Source of the DNA: Bellilinea sp040754815
GTDB taxonomy: Bacteria; Chloroflexota; Anaerolineae; Anaerolineales; Anaerolineaceae
Assembly (NCBI GenBank): GCA_040754815.1
Contig: JBFMBX010000001.1
Location: 372,001-436,000 of the forward strand
Reading direction: 5' to 3'
DNA length: 64,000 bases
Part shown: piece after piece, positions 32,937 through 40,271 of the stretch
Position numbering within the stretch: position 1 is the stretch's first letter
Layout of the letters: the number at the start of each line of letters is the position of its first letter
Translations under genes and position numbers: made by a program
Notes under the pieces: model-generated
What the model was told of the DNA's origin: nothing
The model's input: only the letters and a program-made list of their open reading frames with translations
Databases searched by the model: none

Positions 32937-34572
32937 TTTTCGAGGTCTGGATTGTTTAGACTTTCAATCCCGCCGCTCGGCCGTACTGGGCAGACGCGGC
33001 ATGTGCGCTTCTTCTCAACCCCTCGCCACCGCCGCGGGCATTGAAACCCTCCAGCGGGGCGGCAATGCCGTGGATGCCGCCGTGGCCATGGCTGCCGCGC
33101 TCAACGTCACCGAACCGGGTTCGACGGGGTTGGGTGGCGATTGTTTCGCACTGGTTTATGAGGCTCAAAGCCGTTCGGTGCATGCGCTGAACGGGTCGGG
33201 CCGCGCCCCGGCGGCTTTAACGCTGGAACGATTGCAACATGAAGGCCTGGGTGAGAATCTTCCCCCCTTACACCCCTATACCATTACCGTGCCGGGGGCC
33301 TGCGCCGCGTGGTGCGACCTGAATGAGCGATTCGGAAAGTTGCCCCTTGCCCTCATTTTTGAACCCGCCATCCGTCTGGCCGAGCAGGGTTTTCCGGTTG
33401 CACCGTTGACCGCTTATTACTGGCAGCGGGGGGTGGAACGCTGTTTGAAGTCCGCCCTGAACGGAGAAGAGTTAACGATTGAGGGGCGCGCTCCCCTGCC
33501 GGGTGAAATTTTCCGCAACCCCGGCCTGGCGAAAACTTTAAAAACCATCGCCGAAGGGGGTAAATCCGCCTATTACGAAGGGCAGATTGCCCAAGCCATC
33601 GTTGAAATTGTTCAACAGGCAGGCGGATGTCTTAGTGAAGCCGATTTAGCCAGTCATTCCAGCACGTGGGAAACACCCCTATCGGCCGATTATCGCTCGG
33701 TGCGCATTTGGGAATGCCCTCCCAACGGGCAGGGGTTGACCGCCTTGCTCGCACTTAACTTACTCTCAGGCTTCGATCTGGCGAACCTGCCGCCGCTCAG
33801 CGCCGAAAGGCTGCATCTGGAAATCGAGGCCCTGCGGCTGGCTTTTGCGGATGCTTTTCGTTATATTGCCGACCCCTCCTTTGCGGAAATCCCCCTGCAC
33901 ACTTTGTTGAGCAAGGATTACGCCGACGAGCGGCGTAAATTAATCAACCCCAAACGTGCTGCCGAGAAGGTTCAACACGGTCAGCCTTTTTCGACAAGCG
34001 ACACGGTTTATCTATGCGCAGTGGATGGCGAGGGTAATGGTTGTTCCCTCATCAACAGCAACTACATGGGGTTCGGCACCGGCATCGTGCCGCGCGGCTG
34101 GGGCTTTTCTCTGCAAAATCGCGGGCATAATTTCAGCCTTGATCCTCAACACCCCAACGCACTTGCCCCGCGTAAACGCCCCTATCACACCATCATCCCG
34201 GCGCTGGCTACCCGGCCGGGCGGTGAACTCCTCGCCGTTTTTGGGGTAATGGGCGGTTTCATGCAACCGCAGGGTCATCTTCAGGTCGCTGTGGCGATGT
34301 TCGATGATCATCTGGAGCCGCAGGCAGCGCTGGATAGGCCGCGCTTTTGTATTCAGGCCGATACAAAGATGGGCAATATTGCCATCGAAGAGGGTATTCC
34401 CTCTTCAACTTTTCAGAAATTAGAAGAAATGGGGCATTCTCTCCAATGGATTGGCGGAATGGCACGGGCATTATTTGGCCGCGGTCAGATCATCCTGCGC
34501 GAACCCGAAACGGGGGTGTTATGGGGCGGCAGTGATCCACGTGCCGATGGTTGCGCCATGCCGCTCGGCTGA
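32908..34572 (+). CDS. Gamma-glutamyltransferase family protein
   Basis: About 554 residues of an Ntn-hydrolase. The large-subunit block (G-G-N-A-V-D-A-A-V-A-M-A-A-A-L) and the small-subunit start are present: the auto-cleavage/catalytic Thr is in F-S-T-S-D-T-V-Y-L-C-A-V-D. Then N-S-N-Y-M-G-F-G-T-G-I-V-P. GGT enzymes move or hydrolyse gamma-glutamyl groups. No signal peptide is seen, so it may be cytoplasmic, as in the YwrD-like group. The start is uncertain: GTG 32908 is preferred (GGAG 6 nt upstream), with TTG 32896 and TTG 32923 as alternatives. It overlaps selD by 29 nt. Confidence 0.88.
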   Translation: MRVAALKSFDFRGLDCLDFQSRRSAVLGRRGMCASSQPLATAAGIETLQRGGNAVDAAVAMAAALNVTEPGSTGLGGDCFALVYEAQSRSVHALNGSGRAPAALTLERLQHEGLGENLPPLHPYTITVPGACAAWCDLNERFGKLPLALIFEPAIRLAEQGFPVAPLTAYYWQRGVERCLKSALNGEELTIEGRAPLPGEIFRNPGLAKTLKTIAEGGKSAYYEGQIAQAIVEIVQQAGGCLSEADLASHSSTWETPLSADYRSVRIWECPPNGQGLTALLALNLLSGFDLANLPPLSAERLHLEIEALRLAFADAFRYIADPSFAEIPLHTLLSKDYADERRKLINPKRAAEKVQHGQPFSTSDTVYLCAVDGEGNGCSLINSNYMGFGTGIVPRGWGFSLQNRGHNFSLDPQHPNALAPRKRPYHTIIPALATRPGGELLAVFGVMGGFMQPQGHLQVAVAMFDDHLEPQAALDRPRFCIQADTKMGNIAIEEGIPSSTFQKLEEMGHSLQWIGGMARALFGRGQIILREPETGVLWGGSDPRADGCAMPLG

Positions 34573-34574
34573 AG

Positions 34575-34580
34575 TAAAAT
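34575..34580 (+). promoter_or_regulatory. -10 box of likely near-leaderless uvrC
   Basis: TAAAAT lies 10 nt before ATG 34591, in the 18 bp between the upstream stop and uvrC. No Shine-Dalgarno is visible, so a very short or absent leader is suggested. Confidence 0.45.
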
Positions 34581-34590
34581 TATAGAACAA

Positions 34591-36456
34591 ATGGTTGAAC
34601 TCGACTCCCATCTGCAAGGCATTCTAAACACCCTGCCGACCAAACCCGGCTGTTACATTATGAAAGACGCCGAGGGGCAGGTCATTTACGTCGGTAAAGC
34701 CATCAACCTGCGCAACCGTGTGCGTTCGTATTTCCACAGCGCACAGGAACTGGACGTCAAAACCCGTCAATTGGTTCAACGCATCCGCGATATCGAATGG
34801 ATCGTTGTGGGTTCCGAATTGGAAGCCCTGATCCTCGAAATGAACCTGATCAAAAAGCACCGCCCGCGTTATAACATCCGCCTGAAGGATGATAAACGCT
34901 ATCCGTACATCAAAGTCCACTGGGCAGACCCCTTTCCAAAAGTCACGGTCACTCGTCAAATGGTGCGGGATGGATCGCGTTATTTTGGTCCTTACACCAG
35001 TGTTTGGGCAGTTCACCAAACGCTGGATGTTTTGAGGCGCATTTTTCCCTACCTGACCTGCGACCGCGTCATCACCGGCAAGGATGAACGTCCCTGTTTG
35101 TATTACGACATCAAATTGTGCAGCGGGCCGTGCATCGGGGCGATTGATCAGGCGTCCTACCGTCAGATGATCGGCGATTTGTGTGAATTTTTAGAAGGAC
35201 GCACGGCTCCCATTGTGGAGCGCTTGCGCAGTGAAATGGAACAGGCGGCTGAGGAACTGCTCTTCGAGCGGGCGGCAGCCCTGCGCGATCAGATTCAAGC
35301 CATTGAACGGGTTGTGGAAAAGCAGAAAGTCATCAGCAATGAACAGATTGACTCCGATGTCATTGCTATCGCCCGCGATAACGGCGAAGCCTGCGTACAG
35401 GTCTTTTTCATCCGCTCCGGCAAATTGATTGGGCGGGAATATTTCATCCTTGAAGGCGCAATGGGTGAGCCGGATAAGGAAGTCATCGAGGAATTTATCA
35501 AGCAGTTTTACTCCGAAGCCGCCAGCATCCCCCAGCAGGTTTTACTGCCCCAGGAAGTGGAAGAAGCCCAGATCATCAGTCAGTGGTTGCACAACCGGCG
35601 CGGTGGACAAAAAGTGGAACTGATCGTTCCGCGCAACGGCCCGCCGCAGGAATTACTGCAATTGGCAACCGAAAACGCCGTCGAAACCCTGCGCGCGCTC
35701 AAAGCACAATGGGAAGCCGATACCAACCGGCAATCGCAGGCGCTGGCCGAATTGCAGCAGGCTCTGGGCTTGCCAGAACCACCCAACCGCATCGAGTGTT
35801 ATGATATTTCTAACACGCAGGGCACAGCCGCCGTTGGCAGCATGGTGGTATTTGAGCAGGGCGTACCGAGAAAATCACTCTACCGCCGCTTCAATATCCA
35901 GACCGTAACCGGCCCGGATGACTTTGCCAGCATGGAAGAAGTGCTCACCCGCCGCTTCCGCCGCTATCAAGCCGCCCAACAGGAGCGGGAGTCCCCCGGC
36001 GCAAAGCTCGACCCCGCCTTTGCCCTGCTGCCCGACCTCTTGATTGTGGACGGCGGTAAAGGACAGTTATCCCGCGCTGTGGCTGTGCTGCAAGCCTTTG
36101 ATTTGCAGGATAAAGTTCCCGTCATTGGACTGGCCAAACAGCAGGAGGAAATTTTCCGCCCCGGACATAAAGATTCGCTGATGTTACCCCGCCATTCTCA
36201 GGCTTTGTTCCTGATTCAACGCATCCGCGATGAGGCGCATCGCTTTGCCATCACCGCCCACCGCAACCGACGCGGTAAAATCGGCCTTGCCTCACGGCTC
36301 GACGCCGTGCCCGGTATTGGCCCGGCACGCAGAAAGGCCCTTTTACAAAAGTTCGGCAGTATCGAGGCCATCCAGCAGGCCAGCCTTGAAGAATTGATGA
36401 GCGTAAAGGGAATCAACGAAGAAGTTGCCCTCGCCATTAAAACCATGCTGGATTGA
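34591..36456 (+). CDS. uvrC: Excinuclease ABC subunit C
   Basis: The 621-residue nuclease makes both cuts in nucleotide excision repair. The N-terminal GIY-YIG domain shows K-P-G-C-Y-I-M-K-D, G-Q-V-I-Y-V-G-K-A-I-N-L-R-N-R-V and then R-Y-N-I-R-L-K-D-D-K-R-Y-P. A UVR motif (about 205-240), the RNase H-like C-terminal nuclease (E-C-Y-D-I-S-N-T-Q-G) and two HhH motifs (A-V-P-G-I-G-P-A-R, S-V-K-G-I-N-E-E) follow. A Cys cluster between domains (C-D, C-L, C-S-G-P-C) is typical of many UvrC. Confidence 0.97.
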   Translation: MVELDSHLQGILNTLPTKPGCYIMKDAEGQVIYVGKAINLRNRVRSYFHSAQELDVKTRQLVQRIRDIEWIVVGSELEALILEMNLIKKHRPRYNIRLKDDKRYPYIKVHWADPFPKVTVTRQMVRDGSRYFGPYTSVWAVHQTLDVLRRIFPYLTCDRVITGKDERPCLYYDIKLCSGPCIGAIDQASYRQMIGDLCEFLEGRTAPIVERLRSEMEQAAEELLFERAAALRDQIQAIERVVEKQKVISNEQIDSDVIAIARDNGEACVQVFFIRSGKLIGREYFILEGAMGEPDKEVIEEFIKQFYSEAASIPQQVLLPQEVEEAQIISQWLHNRRGGQKVELIVPRNGPPQELLQLATENAVETLRALKAQWEADTNRQSQALAELQQALGLPEPPNRIECYDISNTQGTAAVGSMVVFEQGVPRKSLYRRFNIQTVTGPDDFASMEEVLTRRFRRYQAAQQERESPGAKLDPAFALLPDLLIVDGGKGQLSRAVAVLQAFDLQDKVPVIGLAKQQEEIFRPGHKDSLMLPRHSQALFLIQRIRDEAHRFAITAHRNRRGKIGLASRLDAVPGIGPARRKALLQKFGSIEAIQQASLEELMSVKGINEEVALAIKTMLD

Positions 36457-36472
36457 AATCCTCACTCTAAAA

Positions 36473-37486
36473 TTACATACCCCTTACATTGACGATTCGT
36501 TCTTCCTGCAGATTGAGCAGACGGGGCGAAAATGCCCAGGTAATCAAACCCAGCGTCACGCCAAACCACAATGTAGCCAAGCGGATAATTACCGTTGCCG
36601 CCGAGGCAGTTGCCGGCAGCGCTCCGCCAATGAGCACCAGCATCCCGGCGATTGAAGCCTCGGATGCGCCTAAACCTCCTGGCAGGGCCGAAACCGCTCC
36701 CACCACCGTTGAAAACGCCAGAATGAACACCGCATTTGAGAAGGTTTCCAGCGTGGTGGGCATTCCCAGTCCGGTCAGAATGAAGTAGAAGCCAACTCCT
36801 TCCCCAAACCAGGAAATGGTCCCCAAACCAACCCCGAGCAGAGCGGCCTGAGGGCGAAAGAGAATGAAACTGCCCTCGTAGAATTCACGCAAGGCCGGCA
36901 CCATTCTGCCGACCAGCGGCAGCCGTTCCAGCAATCTCAATACGCCCAGCGCCAGCGGGCGTATTTGAGAAATGATGATGCCCGCCAGAAGAATCACCAG
37001 AATGATGCTGAACGCCGGCCAGTACTGCGGGTGTGCAATGACGCCCAAAACAGAGAGCATCAGCACGGCTAAACCGTCGCTAACGCGTTCAGCCACAATC
37101 AGGGAGACACCCCGCGCCACCGGCAAACCGGTTTGCTGCTCCAGCCAGATGCCCTTGAAGACTTCGCCTACCTTGCCCGGCGTCACTGCCAGGGGAAAAC
37201 CGGCAACGAAAATTTGCAGACTGCGCCGCCAGCTGAACCCCCTCACCCCCACCTGATGGAGATAATACTGCCACTTGATAAAACGCAGTGTGTAATTGAA
37301 CAGCGTGAAAAACACCGCCAGCGGAAATATGCGCCAATCGAACGCCTGTAATAACTCACCGACCTGACGCACATCCCCCAGCAGAGTCAGGCCGACCATG
37401 ACCACAATGCCCAGCAGCAAGCCGGGCACCATTTTGCGTAAGATGGATGATTTTGAATCCCGATTTTCGTTTTCCCGTTCAGACAT
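36473..37486 (-). CDS. Lysylphosphatidylglycerol synthase TM-region family membrane protein (YbhN/UPF0104-like)
   Basis: The 337-residue polytopic protein has about eight helices and the family blocks F-I-K-W-Q-Y-Y-L, T-P-G-K-V-G-E-V-F-K, S-L-I-V-A-E-R-V-S-D-G and S-A-L-P-G-G-L-G-A-S-E-A-S. This is the flippase-like membrane half of MprF, found alone in many bacteria. Lipid or glycan transfer is inferred from the family. It is convergent with uvrC at 16 bp. On the minus strand TATAAT lies 7 nt before ATG 37486, with no Shine-Dalgarno, so it may be leaderless. Confidence 0.9.
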   Translation of the reverse strand: MSERENENRDSKSSILRKMVPGLLLGIVVMVGLTLLGDVRQVGELLQAFDWRIFPLAVFFTLFNYTLRFIKWQYYLHQVGVRGFSWRRSLQIFVAGFPLAVTPGKVGEVFKGIWLEQQTGLPVARGVSLIVAERVSDGLAVLMLSVLGVIAHPQYWPAFSIILVILLAGIIISQIRPLALGVLRLLERLPLVGRMVPALREFYEGSFILFRPQAALLGVGLGTISWFGEGVGFYFILTGLGMPTTLETFSNAVFILAFSTVVGAVSALPGGLGASEASIAGMLVLIGGALPATASAATVIIRLATLWFGVTLGLITWAFSPRLLNLQEERIVNVRGM

Positions 37487-37493
37487 GCCCCCG

Positions 37494-37499
37494 ATTATA
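37494..37499 (-). promoter_or_regulatory. -10 box of likely leaderless YbhN-like gene
   Basis: On the minus strand TATAAT lies 7 nt (CGGGGGC) before ATG 37486. Confidence 0.55.
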
Positions 37500-37560
37500 A
37501 CCGAACAAACCCACCCTCATCATCAAATTTGCCAAAATGGAAGGGCTTTAAACAGGCATG

Positions 37561-37566
37561 GTATAA
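37561..37566 (+). promoter_or_regulatory. Extended -10 promoter of amino-acid ABC operon
   Basis: TATAAT is preceded by TGG (extended -10). The start GTG 37650 is about 85 nt downstream, with AGGAGGAG before it. The -35 is weak. Confidence 0.6.
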
Positions 37567-37649
37567 TAAAAAATGTACTCGACGGAGGATAAAACCACAC
37601 CGTCCTCCAGCTAAAAATCCCCACCCCAAAAATTTGCAGGAGGAGAATC

Positions 37650-38489
37650 GTGAAACGCTCAATCTATTTAATTTTGTCTGTGTTGTTTCTGGCCGCGCTG
37701 GTGCTGAGTGCCTGCCAGCCTGCCCCCACTGCCACGCCGGCCCCGCAGGAAGGTTATCCGGTCGAAGAGCAGCCCCAGCCAACCGCCCCACCGCAGGAAG
37801 GCTACCCCGCTCCGGCTGGCGGCGCACTGCGGGTCGCCACCGATGCCACCTTCCCGCCTTTTGAAACGGTGGATGAAGCCACCAAAGAATTGACCGGCTT
37901 CGATGTTGAATTGATGAAAGCAATTGCCGAAAAAGCCGGCTTTCAACTGGAATGGAGCAATTTGCCCTTTGACTCGGTGCTGGCCGGCCTTTCTCAGTGC
38001 CAGTTTGATCTGGCCATTGCAGCCATTACCATCACCGAAGAACGCAAACAGCAAATGCTTTTCTCGGATCCGTATATCAATGCCGGTCAAATTGTGGTCA
38101 TCCGTATTGGTGATGAGAGCATCAAATCCAAAGATGATCTGGCGGGCAAAACGGTTGCCGCTCAGCTGGGCACCACCGGTGAGATTGAAGCCCGCAACAT
38201 CCCCAATGTCAATTACAAACCCTACGACACCTATGATCTGGCGTTTCTCGATCTGGCCAACGGCCAGGTGGATGCGGTCATTGCCGATTATCCCACCGCC
38301 CTCGGCTTCATTGGCCAGAATCCCGATAAATTGACCACCGTTGGCGAAGTATTTACCGATGAATCATACGGTATTGCCATTTGCAAAGACCGCGAGGATC
38401 TGGTCGCCCCGATCAACGCCGCACTGGCAGAGCTCAAAAACGAAGGGGTCATTTCTCAACTCGAAAAGAAATGGCTGGCAGGTGAGTAG
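37650..38489 (+). CDS. Polar amino-acid ABC importer substrate-binding lipoprotein
   Basis: The 279-residue protein has a lipoprotein signal ending V-L-S-A-C-Q-P (Cys about residue 23). A Pro/Thr-rich linker with two E-G-Y-P repeats follows, then the SBP_bac_3 domain (about 55-278; L-R-V-A-T-D-A-T-F-P-P-F-E, L-T-G-F-D-V-E-L-M-K-A-I, V-D-A-V-I-A-D-Y-P). This fold binds polar or basic amino acids such as glutamine or arginine. The permease and ATPase genes follow. GTG start with AGGAGGAG 3 nt upstream. Confidence 0.93.
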   Translation: MKRSIYLILSVLFLAALVLSACQPAPTATPAPQEGYPVEEQPQPTAPPQEGYPAPAGGALRVATDATFPPFETVDEATKELTGFDVELMKAIAEKAGFQLEWSNLPFDSVLAGLSQCQFDLAIAAITITEERKQQMLFSDPYINAGQIVVIRIGDESIKSKDDLAGKTVAAQLGTTGEIEARNIPNVNYKPYDTYDLAFLDLANGQVDAVIADYPTALGFIGQNPDKLTTVGEVFTDESYGIAICKDREDLVAPINAALAELKNEGVISQLEKKWLAGE

Positions 38490-38511
38490 GCCGCATCTAT
38501 AAGATATGATC

Positions 38512-38557
38512 AGCACGGGCAGATGGCAGAGTATCTCTAAACGCCGCTGCCCGTGCT
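38512..38557 (+). terminator. Intercistronic stem-loop after binding-protein gene
   Basis: An 11-bp perfect stem (38512-38522 with 38547-38557) closes a 24-nt loop between the binding protein and permease genes. It is followed by TTTGC. It may stop part of the transcripts or protect the binding-protein mRNA, so that this protein is made in excess. Confidence 0.65.
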
Positions 38558-38605
38558 TTGCTAATTCGCTAAAATCACCCTTCCCCTCCAAGGAGATTGC
38601 CGCTC

Positions 38606-39409
38606 ATGCAAACCGTACCCCTTAAAAGTGTAAACCCGCCTGCCCGAAAAACTCAATTTGACCAATGGTGGCTGCTGGTTCTTGGTGTTGCAGCCCTGAT
38701 TGTCTTTCTGGTCATCACCCAACCCGATCCTTATCAACGCATCCTCGTTTTCGTCCAAGACGGTGTGTGGGTAACAATTCGCACAACCGTAATTTCCTTC
38801 TTTCTCGTGCTGATTCTGGGTCTGGTGGTTGCGCTGGCACGCTTATCGAAAATATGGTTATTACGCGGTATCTTTACCGTCTATGTGGAAATCATCCGGG
38901 GTATTCCCGTTTTGGTACAACTGCTCTTCTGGTATTTTGCTTTTCCGCCGATCATACAAAATTTGGGAACCACATTGAACAATGCGGCGTTAATCAATTA
39001 CAAAGCCGACCCCAATTTCATGGCCATTCTGGGGCTGACCATCTGTTACGCTGCATACATGAGTGAAGTGTACCGCGCGGGTATTCAAAGCATCCCCAAG
39101 GGCCAAATGGAAGCCGCCCGCAGTCTGGGGATGACTTACTTTCAAGCCATGCGCTATGTCATTCTGCCGCAAGCCATCCGCGTCATCCTGCCGCCGGTTG
39201 GCAACGAATTCATTACCCTGCTCAAAGACACTTCGCTGATCAGCGTGGTTGCCGTTTCCGATCTCACCCGCCGCGGGCGCGAGTTCATGGCATCCAATTT
39301 CATTCCCATTCAGCCATGGATCATGGTATCGCTGCTCTATCTGGTGATGACGCTCATCTCAGCGCGAATCGTCCATTACATCGAACAAAAAACTAAAATT
39401 GAGAGGTAA
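38606..39409 (+). CDS. Polar amino-acid ABC importer permease
   Basis: The 267-residue permease of the HisM/GlnP type has about five helices. Its coupling block contains E-V-Y-R-A-G-I-Q-S-I-P-K-G-Q-M-E-A-A and then L-P-Q-A-I-R-V-I-L-P-P-V. ATG 38606 is preferred, with AAGGAG 10 nt upstream. The TTG at 38597 would extend it by three residues. The ATPase starts 5 bp after its stop. Confidence 0.94.
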   Translation: MQTVPLKSVNPPARKTQFDQWWLLVLGVAALIVFLVITQPDPYQRILVFVQDGVWVTIRTTVISFFLVLILGLVVALARLSKIWLLRGIFTVYVEIIRGIPVLVQLLFWYFAFPPIIQNLGTTLNNAALINYKADPNFMAILGLTICYAAYMSEVYRAGIQSIPKGQMEAARSLGMTYFQAMRYVILPQAIRVILPPVGNEFITLLKDTSLISVVAVSDLTRRGREFMASNFIPIQPWIMVSLLYLVMTLISARIVHYIEQKTKIER

Positions 39410-39414
39410 ACGCA

Positions 39415-40152
39415 ATGACCTCCGAACCGATTATTCACATTGAAAACGTCCACAAACGATTTGGTAATGTTCACGCCTTACGCGGTATCAATCTGGATGT
39501 ATACAAGGGCGAGGTGGTGGTCATCATCGGCCCATCGGGATCGGGCAAATCCACCCTGTTGCGCTGCATCAACCGCTTAGAAGAATTCGATGAGGGAAAA
39601 ATCGTGGTGGATGGCATTCCTTTAGATACCGCTGCCAACATCAACACCGTGCGCACCGAGGTGGGTATGGTCTTCCAGCAGTTCAACCTCTTTCCGCACC
39701 TGACGGTTCTGGAAAACATTCTGCTGGCGCAGCGGATCGTCCGCAAACGCAGCAAGGAAGAGGCCACCCGCATCGCGCTCGATTTATTGAATAAAGTGGG
39801 CATTCCCGATAAAGCCAACAACTACCCCATTCAGCTGTCCGGCGGCCAGCAGCAGCGGGTAGCCATTGCCCGCGCACTGGCGATGAATCCCAAAATCATG
39901 TTATTCGACGAACCCACCAGCGCCCTCGATCCGGAAATGATTCAGGAAGTGCTGGATGTGATGCTTGCCCTTGCGCGGGAAGGAATGACGATGGTGGTCG
40001 TTTCGCATGAAATGGGGTTTGCCCGTGCTGCCGCTCACCGGGCAATATTGATGGATGAGGGACAAATCGTGGAAGAAGCCCCGCCCGATGTGCTGTTTAC
40101 CAACCCCAAACAGGAACGCACCAAAGCATTCTTAAGCAAAGTGCTGCACTGA
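39415..40152 (+). CDS. glnQ: Polar amino-acid ABC importer ATP-binding protein (GlnQ-like)
   Basis: The 245-residue ATPase has Walker A G-P-S-G-S-G-K-S-T-L-L-R-C-I-N-R-L-E, Q-loop V-F-Q-Q-F-N-L-F-P-H-L-T, signature L-S-G-G-Q-Q-Q-R-V-A-I-A-R-A and Walker B L-F-D-E-P-T-S-A-L-D-P. The C-I-N-R-L-E stretch is typical of the polar amino-acid importers. It completes the three-gene operon and ends at a terminator-like hairpin. Confidence 0.95.
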   Translation: MTSEPIIHIENVHKRFGNVHALRGINLDVYKGEVVVIIGPSGSGKSTLLRCINRLEEFDEGKIVVDGIPLDTAANINTVRTEVGMVFQQFNLFPHLTVLENILLAQRIVRKRSKEEATRIALDLLNKVGIPDKANNYPIQLSGGQQQRVAIARALAMNPKIMLFDEPTSALDPEMIQEVLDVMLALAREGMTMVVVSHEMGFARAAAHRAILMDEGQIVEEAPPDVLFTNPKQERTKAFLSKVLH

Positions 40153-40171
40153 GACGGAGAGGGAGGGCCTC

Positions 40172-40200
40172 CAAACCCGCCAAAATTGCGGTTTGATTTT
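40172..40200 (+). terminator. Terminator after amino-acid ABC operon
   Basis: An 8-bp stem with one bulged C (40172-40180 with 40188-40195), loop of 7 nt, is followed by ATTTTTG. Its tail overlaps the -35 box of the next promoter. Confidence 0.55.
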
Positions 40201-40222
40201 TGCCTGACAGGAACGGTATAAT
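40193..40222 (+). promoter_or_regulatory. Promoter of beta-helix surface protein gene
   Basis: TTGATT (40193-40198) and TATAAT (40217-40222) are 18 bp apart. The ATG 40272 lies about 49 nt downstream. Confidence 0.6.
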
Positions 40223-40271
40223 CAAAACAACATTACCCAACCGGCATGTCTGTAAAGGACAAAGCAGGCTC

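Noticed and set aside
40200..40271. Start of the beta-helix protein at 40200
   Set aside because: It would overlap the promoter and put about 24 residues before the signal peptide.
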